Shown: one piece after another, positions 58,677-64,000 of the stretch
Position numbering within the stretch: the stretch's first letter is position 1
How the letters are laid out: every line of letters begins with the position of its first letter
NCBI GenBank assembly: GCA_037128595.1
Contig: JBAXWB010000018.1
Coordinates: forward strand, 1-64,000
Direction of reading: 5' to 3'
From: a bacterium
Lineage (GTDB): Bacteria; Verrucomicrobiota; Kiritimatiellia; CAIKKV01; CAITUY01
DNA: 64,000 bases
Notes under the pieces: model-generated
What the model was told of the DNA's origin: nothing
Databases searched by the model: none
The model's input: the letters and a program-made list of their open reading frames with translations, nothing else
Translations under genes and position numbers: made by a program

Positions 58677-60245
58677 CTACTTGACAGCCGTGACACCCGG
58701 CCCGTCGTCGGTTCGGAAGGGACAGGCAGGCAGGCCCTCCTTGTTGTACAGGTTGCACGCAGGATTGTCGGCCCAGGCGTAGCGTAGAGCAACGGGCTTG
58801 TCGACCTTGTCGCTGCGGACGACGACGGCGTCGCGGTCGATCTTGGCCTCGGCCCAGACGAACTTCCGATCTTCCCCGGCGACGGCGAATCCCTTGACAG
58901 GCTGGTCATTCTTGGTCACCAGGCCACCGCCCACATGCTTGAATTTAACGCGGATGGCACCATCCTCGATCCGCATCGACTCATAGATCGGGCCGGAGTA
59001 GACCAGATCCTTGCCGTAGGCCACCTTCATCGCCGCCAGGGCCAGTCGTGCGCCCACCTCCTGCTTGTTGGCCGGGTGCAGGTCGTTGGCATCGCCGATG
59101 TCGATCGTCACCGCCAAACACGTCCTGGGAAGCGACAGGGCCATCGCCTGAGCCTCACGGAGTTCCGCCCAGGCGCCTTCGACGGGCTCATCCTTGACCG
59201 GACCGTAGTTAGCGATCTGGACGATCAGGAAAGGCAGTTCCTGTCCGGCGTTCCTGCGCCAGGATTGGATCAGCAGGGGCAGCCGCTTGCGGTATTGGCG
59301 GGCGGCGGGCACGTTGCCTTCGCCCTGGTACCATGCGACACCAGCCAGACCGAACCGCATCAGGGGGTGGATCATCCCATTGTAAATCACCGACGGCGAC
59401 CAGCGTACGTGCCCCGGGTCCAGCGGGGGCTTGGGCGCTTTCGGGTCATCAGGAGTGCCTGCGGTTCCGGCCTGGGCTGCGGGTTGTGTAGCATGCTCCT
59501 TGCGATACTCCGCCAGCCGCTTTTCATAGGCCGCCATCACGGCCGGGAAACCTGCGACGCTCTTCCGCCAGCGCTCGACTTCCGGCCGGAACTCCGCTTC
59601 GGCTTCCATCGCCTCCAGCGGCGTCCAGGGCTCGATCGGGGTGCCGAGCCAGGAGGCGTGAATCAGCCCGACGGGGACCGAAAGTCTCTGGTGAAGTTCA
59701 CGCCCAAAGTAGTATGCCACAGCCGAGAATTTGGCGACGGTTTCCGGGCTGCACTCCACCCACTCGCCCTGGACGTCGTCCAGCGGCGTGGGCGAGGTCT
59801 GGCTGGCCACGCGGAACAGCCGGATGGTCGGATATTTCGCCTGGGCGATTTCCTGCGTGGCATTTTGCGCACTGGCAACGCTGCGTCCCATATTGGACTG
59901 CCCCGAGCACAGCCAGACTTCCCCCACCAGGATATTGGTCAATTCAATCCGGTTGCGACCCTGTACGACCATCGTCACGGGCCCGCCGCTCTTGAGCGGC
60001 GCCAGTTTAAGGGACCACTTGCCGCCCTTATCGGTTGTAACCGCGACCTCCTGACCGGCTACGGAAACGGTGACTTCTTCCCCCGTCTCCGCCCATCCCC
60101 ACACAACTACCGGTGCGCCCTGCTGAAGCACCATATTGCTGCCGAAAATCGCCGGTAGCCTGACATTCGCCATTGCGGACGAGGCTATGAGACCGCCACA
60201 GGCTATAAAGGTCGTTAAGAAAGCGTGTGTCCATACTCTGTTCAT
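58677..60245 (-). CDS. Sialate O-acetylesterase-like esterase
   Basis: Signal peptide (WTHAFLTTFIACGGLIASSAMA), jelly-roll N-terminal part (LPAIFGSNMVLQQGAPVVVWGWA, a family hallmark) and an SGNH-type catalytic domain with EVWLCSGQSNMGRSV (nucleophile Ser) and late IDIGDANDLHPANKQEVGARLA, which holds the Asp/His pair. GVAWYQGEGN is the family's third block. AAAGGA lies six bases before ATG 60245. In polysaccharide loci these enzymes remove acetyl groups from plant or algal glycans, not necessarily from sialic acid. Next upstream is the SIS-like protein. Confidence 0.92.
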   Translation of the reverse strand: MNRVWTHAFLTTFIACGGLIASSAMANVRLPAIFGSNMVLQQGAPVVVWGWAETGEEVTVSVAGQEVAVTTDKGGKWSLKLAPLKSGGPVTMVVQGRNRIELTNILVGEVWLCSGQSNMGRSVASAQNATQEIAQAKYPTIRLFRVASQTSPTPLDDVQGEWVECSPETVAKFSAVAYYFGRELHQRLSVPVGLIHASWLGTPIEPWTPLEAMEAEAEFRPEVERWRKSVAGFPAVMAAYEKRLAEYRKEHATQPAAQAGTAGTPDDPKAPKPPLDPGHVRWSPSVIYNGMIHPLMRFGLAGVAWYQGEGNVPAARQYRKRLPLLIQSWRRNAGQELPFLIVQIANYGPVKDEPVEGAWAELREAQAMALSLPRTCLAVTIDIGDANDLHPANKQEVGARLALAAMKVAYGKDLVYSGPIYESMRIEDGAIRVKFKHVGGGLVTKNDQPVKGFAVAGEDRKFVWAEAKIDRDAVVVRSDKVDKPVALRYAWADNPACNLYNKEGLPACPFRTDDGPGVTAVK

Positions 60246-60274
60246 ACAGTTTCCTTTCTCCGGAGTTATTGCGA

Positions 60275-61579
60275 TCACAAGATCTCTCCTGTTGTTTTCG
60301 GTTCGGTCAACGCGAGCAATTCAGAGTCGATCATAAAGAAGATCGCAGCTGTAAGAATGCCGCTGGTAGGAAGAATCTTCACCTCGTATCCAGAAAGATC
60401 CACATCCGCGTCTCCGTACTCCCATCCCGTATCCAAAAGGACATCAGCTGGCCGTATCTGTTCGATTTGATCTTTTCGATAGGTGGCGATGCAAAAAGCC
60501 ACGGTACCGCCCGCTTCACGGAAACGATCAATCAGATGAAAACTACCTGCATCGTTGAAAATGTGATCGTACCCGGCCACCAAAAGGAAGTCGCCCTTTT
60601 GAAAAGACAAATTTGGGTCGGCTTTCTTAGGGTCCAGCGTGCGCGGATCGATTCGAATGAAGAGCCCGCCATCGTGGGGCATCCCCAGAATGGCCGCGAC
60701 TCCGTGTCCGCCAGTAATCGCGAAAGCCCGGTGTCCCGCGTGGCGCGCCTCGTTCGCCAGCTTCGCGATCCGCACAATCTTGTCCGATTGATTTTTGCGA
60801 ACGGTCGAGAGTCGGTTTCGCGTCGCCGCCAGCCAACGCAATGCAAGTTCGCCTTCTTTCGCCGCCGGGGGGCAGAAGGCCTGGAAGCGGATGTCGCGCA
60901 GTTTCGCGTTGCGTTCTTTGCCGGTTGGGATGCGGATGGACTGATACATCGGCGGCATGCTTCCGTGCCGCGTGCAGGCGGCGACAAATTCACCTGTCCA
61001 CACCCACAGCGCCGCCATCGCCGCCGTTTCATAAGTAGGTGTCACCCATGTGCCAACGGCGGAACGAAACAATCCGTTCCCGACGGCGGCGGGAATGATC
61101 ATCTCTGCGTCCGCCTTGAACGATGCCACTCGCGCCTGTTGGAGCAGGTTTGTGCTGCCAAACAGAATCACTCGACAGCCATGCCGGCGATACAGCGCCA
61201 AACGTTCGAGATCCTCCGCCATGCGATCCTCGCGAAGGCAATAGAGTAAAACACCCCGCCACTCCTTTTCCGGCGATCGCCCCAACATGGCCATCACTCC
61301 GCCGCTGCGATACTGCGCTTCGGCAACGAAAGCGGCGTTGCCGTCCGCACCGAGGCCCAGGGTGGCGTCTTCCACGTACCATTCCGCCGCCGCGCTTGCA
61401 CATGCCGTGATCGCCGGTAACTGACGTTCCAGTTCATTCAAGGTCCAAAAGACCTGCCGGTAATAAGCTTCCGCACCCACCGTCGGGGGAGCAGACTCTT
61501 CTGGCGTTGCCGCCCAATCCGTGCCGGCCGAGAGTGAAGTGATCACAATAAGCGTATGTAAAATGGCAAACTGTTTCAT
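60275..61579 (-). CDS. Exported SIS-like (sugar isomerase fold) protein of unknown function
   Basis: A signal peptide (FAILHTLIVITSLSAGTDWAA) is followed by repeated alpha/beta sequence like the SIS fold: YRSGGVMAMLGRSPEKEWRGVLLYCLREDR, and a second half with GDFLLVAGYDHIF and FAITGGHGVAAILG. SIS domains normally bind phosphosugars in the cytoplasm, so export is unusual. The start is ATG 61579, with AAGGAG nine bases upstream; a GTG 27 bases earlier has no ribosome-binding site. It lies between the GH127 enzyme and the esterase. Role unknown. Confidence 0.65.
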   Translation of the reverse strand: MKQFAILHTLIVITSLSAGTDWAATPEESAPPTVGAEAYYRQVFWTLNELERQLPAITACASAAAEWYVEDATLGLGADGNAAFVAEAQYRSGGVMAMLGRSPEKEWRGVLLYCLREDRMAEDLERLALYRRHGCRVILFGSTNLLQQARVASFKADAEMIIPAAVGNGLFRSAVGTWVTPTYETAAMAALWVWTGEFVAACTRHGSMPPMYQSIRIPTGKERNAKLRDIRFQAFCPPAAKEGELALRWLAATRNRLSTVRKNQSDKIVRIAKLANEARHAGHRAFAITGGHGVAAILGMPHDGGLFIRIDPRTLDPKKADPNLSFQKGDFLLVAGYDHIFNDAGSFHLIDRFREAGGTVAFCIATYRKDQIEQIRPADVLLDTGWEYGDADVDLSGYEVKILPTSGILTAAIFFMIDSELLALTEPKTTGEIL

Positions 61580-61595
61580 GATTCCTGACTCCTTG

Positions 61596-63596
61596 TTATT
61601 GAGCACAGACCGGAAAGACGGCGAGTCGAAGTTGTGTGCAACCGTAGGGCACGAGTGTCACGGTTTCGAGCCGCTTACCCAGACGCCCCGTCAGATCCTG
61701 TGGCGCGAGCAATTGAGGAGTGAAGGCATACCGGCCATGCTCGGTTTCGTCCCGAACGCCTCCATTCGGCGCCCAGTAATGTACCTTAACCGTTCGAGGG
61801 CGTTCGATTTTCCAGCCGGACACCCGGCGGGCCGGAACATGCAACAGGCAGGGGGTCGTCCCGGCATCCCAGGGAAATCCGGTGGCGGGTCGGCGGACCA
61901 CGCTTACGCGCTCCTCGAGTGACCGCTCATCTACAGCCAGCGCATAATTCCACGGACTGGCTGGCGTCAGGTTCCACGCGGGCAGATCGCACGTCTGATT
62001 TTTCTCCGCCCGGTCGATTACCCGGTGTTCGCGAATCGGCAAGGCGTACACCAGAGGCCCGTGCTCGACGCCAATCCCACCCCGCGGCCAGCGGCTGAGT
62101 TTCAGTTCCATCGGCAACGTCAGGGTGATGCGGTCGTTCGGCTCAAAGGTCCGGCGCAGTTCCGCAAACGTGCCCGGTCGGCATCGCAACCGCAAGTCCC
62201 GCCCGTTGAGAGCGATGACCGCCTTGCGGCACCAGCCTGGAATGCGCAAGCGAAGCGAAAAGGTTGCCGGCCCGTTGGATCGAACCTGGAATTCGATGTG
62301 CTCCGAAAAAGGAAATTCGGTCTCCTCGACCAAAGTCACCTCGCGGACTGGCTTTCCGACCTGAAAGGTCAGGCGTGAGGCTCCGTACAGGGCAGCAACC
62401 ACCCCACCGTCGTGATCGCGCAGCCACATCCGTGCCGCGTAGTTGGGCAGGATGCGGTTCACGTTTCCGGGGCAGCATTCCGTTCCTGGATTCGGCCGGA
62501 ACGACATCCATTTCCAGCCACGATGGTAATCGTTATGATTGCTCTTGTCCGTTGCCAGCACCTGGTTCGGGCAGGAAAAGTATTGCAGCGCCTTGAAGTC
62601 CTTCGTGACCGCCCCCGGCGCGGCGTTCAGGCAGGCCCGTTCGATCTTGTCGGCATATTCCGCGCGCCCGGTTGCCAGCAGCAGATGGCCCGCCCCCCAG
62701 GTATAGTCGGCGATGTCGCAAACTTCATGGCTGTCGAGGGGGTCTTTTCCGCGCAGCCTTTCGCTGGAACTCGGAATCCCGCTGATCAACATCTGGTCGC
62801 GATCCATCTTGCGGTAGGCGTTCACCGCGGCGGCCAGCGCCCGCCTGTCACCCGTGTGCGCATGGATCAAGGCGCCGAGCTTGCCAATCTCGTTGTAGTT
62901 GACGCCGTGATCAGTAGCCCGCTTGACCGAGAGCAACTGGCGCTGTGCGGTATCAGATGCGGACTGCCTCCGATTATAGTCCCGATAGGCCTTCATGGCC
63001 AGGCGTAAGAGCCGGCGGTCACCGGTTTGCCGCCAGGCCCATAGCATCGGCTCCAGGTGGCAGATCTCACGGCCGTGGCTGTAATCTGCCGTGCCGGACA
63101 GATAATACCGACGGATCACCTCGACGAAGCGTCGCTCACCGGTGACGCCTGCATGAGCCATCAGGGCGCGGAAAAGAATGACATGCGGCCACTGGTTTTC
63201 CTTCTCGCGTGGACGCAGGGCGTTAATGCCCAGGAACCCGTCTTTTGCCTGATGGCGGAGCACAAACTCGATCTGATCCAGCGGCTTGCGAAGCAGGGCC
63301 TCGTCCCGCAACAGGTGGGCGCAGCGCAAAGCGCCGTCGATCCAATAGGCAATCTGTTCATACGGCCACCAGATAATCTTGCCCTTGGTAATCAGCCGTT
63401 GCGTACCCCACCCTTTCGTGTCGAACGGATAACCAGCCGCCTCGATGTGACCGGTCAGCCCCGTAGCTTGACGTTCCAGCCACACGCGTAGCCAGCCCTC
63501 GGGAGTGATGGATCTCAAGGCGACTTCCTCAAAGGCGCTATATACCGGCGTAGCGCTCGAAGTTGGGCGGCAATTCATTCTGCTTGTTTCATTCAT
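61596..63596 (-). CDS. GH127 beta-L-arabinofuranosidase
   Basis: DUF1680/GH127 family enzyme. The (alpha/alpha)6 domain carries the metal-site residues by motif: HEVCDI has Glu 291 and Cys 293, and TECCPGN has Cys 374 and Cys 375, matching Glu338, Cys340, Cys417 and Cys418 of HypBA1, where the first Cys of the pair is the nucleophile. C-terminal beta domains follow (GPLVYALPIREH). It should release terminal L-arabinofuranose or related sugars. AAGGA lies four bases before ATG 63596. No signal peptide, so it may act inside the cell or periplasm. 16 bases separate it from the SIS-like gene. Confidence 0.93.
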   Translation of the reverse strand: MNETSRMNCRPTSSATPVYSAFEEVALRSITPEGWLRVWLERQATGLTGHIEAAGYPFDTKGWGTQRLITKGKIIWWPYEQIAYWIDGALRCAHLLRDEALLRKPLDQIEFVLRHQAKDGFLGINALRPREKENQWPHVILFRALMAHAGVTGERRFVEVIRRYYLSGTADYSHGREICHLEPMLWAWRQTGDRRLLRLAMKAYRDYNRRQSASDTAQRQLLSVKRATDHGVNYNEIGKLGALIHAHTGDRRALAAAVNAYRKMDRDQMLISGIPSSSERLRGKDPLDSHEVCDIADYTWGAGHLLLATGRAEYADKIERACLNAAPGAVTKDFKALQYFSCPNQVLATDKSNHNDYHRGWKWMSFRPNPGTECCPGNVNRILPNYAARMWLRDHDGGVVAALYGASRLTFQVGKPVREVTLVEETEFPFSEHIEFQVRSNGPATFSLRLRIPGWCRKAVIALNGRDLRLRCRPGTFAELRRTFEPNDRITLTLPMELKLSRWPRGGIGVEHGPLVYALPIREHRVIDRAEKNQTCDLPAWNLTPASPWNYALAVDERSLEERVSVVRRPATGFPWDAGTTPCLLHVPARRVSGWKIERPRTVKVHYWAPNGGVRDETEHGRYAFTPQLLAPQDLTGRLGKRLETVTLVPYGCTQLRLAVFPVCAQ

Positions 63597-63626
63597 GGCT
63601 TCCTTCAGATGTAACAGTCATACTGC

Positions 63627-64000
63627 CTATAGGCCCAATTGCTCGATCAGGTCGGCCAGGCGATTTCTCATTTCGTGCAGCGTGATCGTTGTGTTGACCT
63701 TTTCGGCGAGCTTGGGGTCCTCAAGGATGGCCTTGGCTTGTTCAATGGGCCCTGCGGGCATCTGGCGGGAATTGTCAATCCGCCGGACCCTCTCTCTCAA
63801 GAGGGCCAGATAGTCGTAGTCCTCGACAGCATCGCGCAGGGTCTCCAGGCGGATCGAGGTGGTGATGCCGTGCGGCCCCGGATACACCACGCAACCCATG
63901 TAATTACCGCTGGTCCAGTTCTTCTTGTAGACGTCTTCCGTCCAGCGGCAGGTGCTATAGACATAGCGCCCGTCCACACCGACGGCAAAATCGTTCCAGA
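63627..64000 (-). CDS. DUF4091-type glycan-acting protein, C-terminal fragment (5' end outside window)
   Basis: The frame is open to the window edge. The visible end has the DUF4091 pattern TSIRLETLRDAVEDYDYLALLRERVRR, close to the other DUF4091 protein here (ATREGIDDARYLQTLYLEVKER). The preceding VVYPGPHGITTSIR is typical. It opens the minus-strand glycan operon as far as the window shows. A short 30-base gap separates it from the GH127 gene. Confidence 0.8.
   Translation of the reverse strand, partial: WNDFAVGVDGRYVYSTCRWTEDVYKKNWTSGNYMGCVVYPGPHGITTSIRLETLRDAVEDYDYLALLRERVRRIDNSRQMPAGPIEQAKAILEDPKLAEKVNTTITLHEMRNRLADLIEQLGL

Noticed and set aside
58935-60158. 407-codon plus-strand frame opposite the sialate esterase
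   Set aside because: Shadow of a strongly supported esterase; low-complexity His/Gly/Arg product.

Overview
The window looks like a chromosomal segment of a Gram-negative, GC-rich bacterium of the PVC type (Verrucomicrobiota/Kiritimatiellota/Lentisphaerota-like). The reasons are two MCE/Mla lipid-transport sets, a TolC efflux system, many secreted glycoside hydrolases with LamG or CBM-like parts, a sialate O-acetylesterase, DUF4091 proteins and secreted beta-strand-repeat proteins. There is no rRNA, no marker gene for exact placement and no CRISPR array. The lineage is an inference from gene content.

Layout. 1-2712: 3' part of a secreted clan-A-like glycoside hydrolase, convergent with a glycerate kinase. 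3909-4723: a VapBC-type toxin-antitoxin pair with a palindrome over the antitoxin translation start. 4963-11684: a tightly packed export operon (TolC, a 13-cysteine protein, an HlyD-type adaptor and two ABC half-transporters forming an asymmetric heterodimer). 11837-12581: a small protein plus nucleotidyltransferase pair. 12614-14792: an oxidoreductase divergent from an AraC regulator. 14860-17942: PilZ-like protein, family-2 glycosyltransferase, lipoprotein acetolactate decarboxylase and a DUF2141 protein.

17948-30718 is a single uninterrupted minus-strand run of 14 genes, mostly overlapping or a few bases apart. It holds MCE set 2 (permease, a pseudo-ATPase, MlaD-like protein, TPR lipoprotein, repeat protein), argF, pyrB, a [LVI][WF]P-repeat surface protein, MCE set 1 (permease, intact ATPase, MlaD-like protein), comF, an ECF sigma factor and a putative anti-sigma fused to a terpene-cyclase-like toroid. 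30879-33971: response regulator, GHMP kinase and RlmI-type methyltransferase. 33946-44838: AraC regulator, large secreted glycosidase, polysaccharide deacetylases and two secreted beta-repeat proteins. 45029-49351: HU, an inactive-looking nuclease homologue, and a binding protein with a histidine kinase.

49358-50543 is an integration hot spot. It has a decayed tyrosine recombinase, a 35-base copy of the 5' half of tRNA-Ser(GGA) broken inside the anticodon, a 48-base three-way-junction palindrome, a GIY-YIG nuclease gene and then the intact tRNA-Ser(GGA). The geometry (one 434-bp direct-repeat unit) looks like a compact mobile element that enters a tRNA gene and restores it; this is the best candidate for an undescribed system here.

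50800-64000 is a minus-strand carbohydrate-degradation operon: DUF4091 protein (partial), GH127 beta-L-arabinofuranosidase, an exported SIS-like protein, sialate O-acetylesterase, a 67-residue protein, an MFS sugar symporter, a DUF4091 protein carrying rearranged LamG segments, and a GH2 protein lacking the usual acid/base glutamate. No SusC/SusD pair is present, so uptake would go through the MFS carrier.
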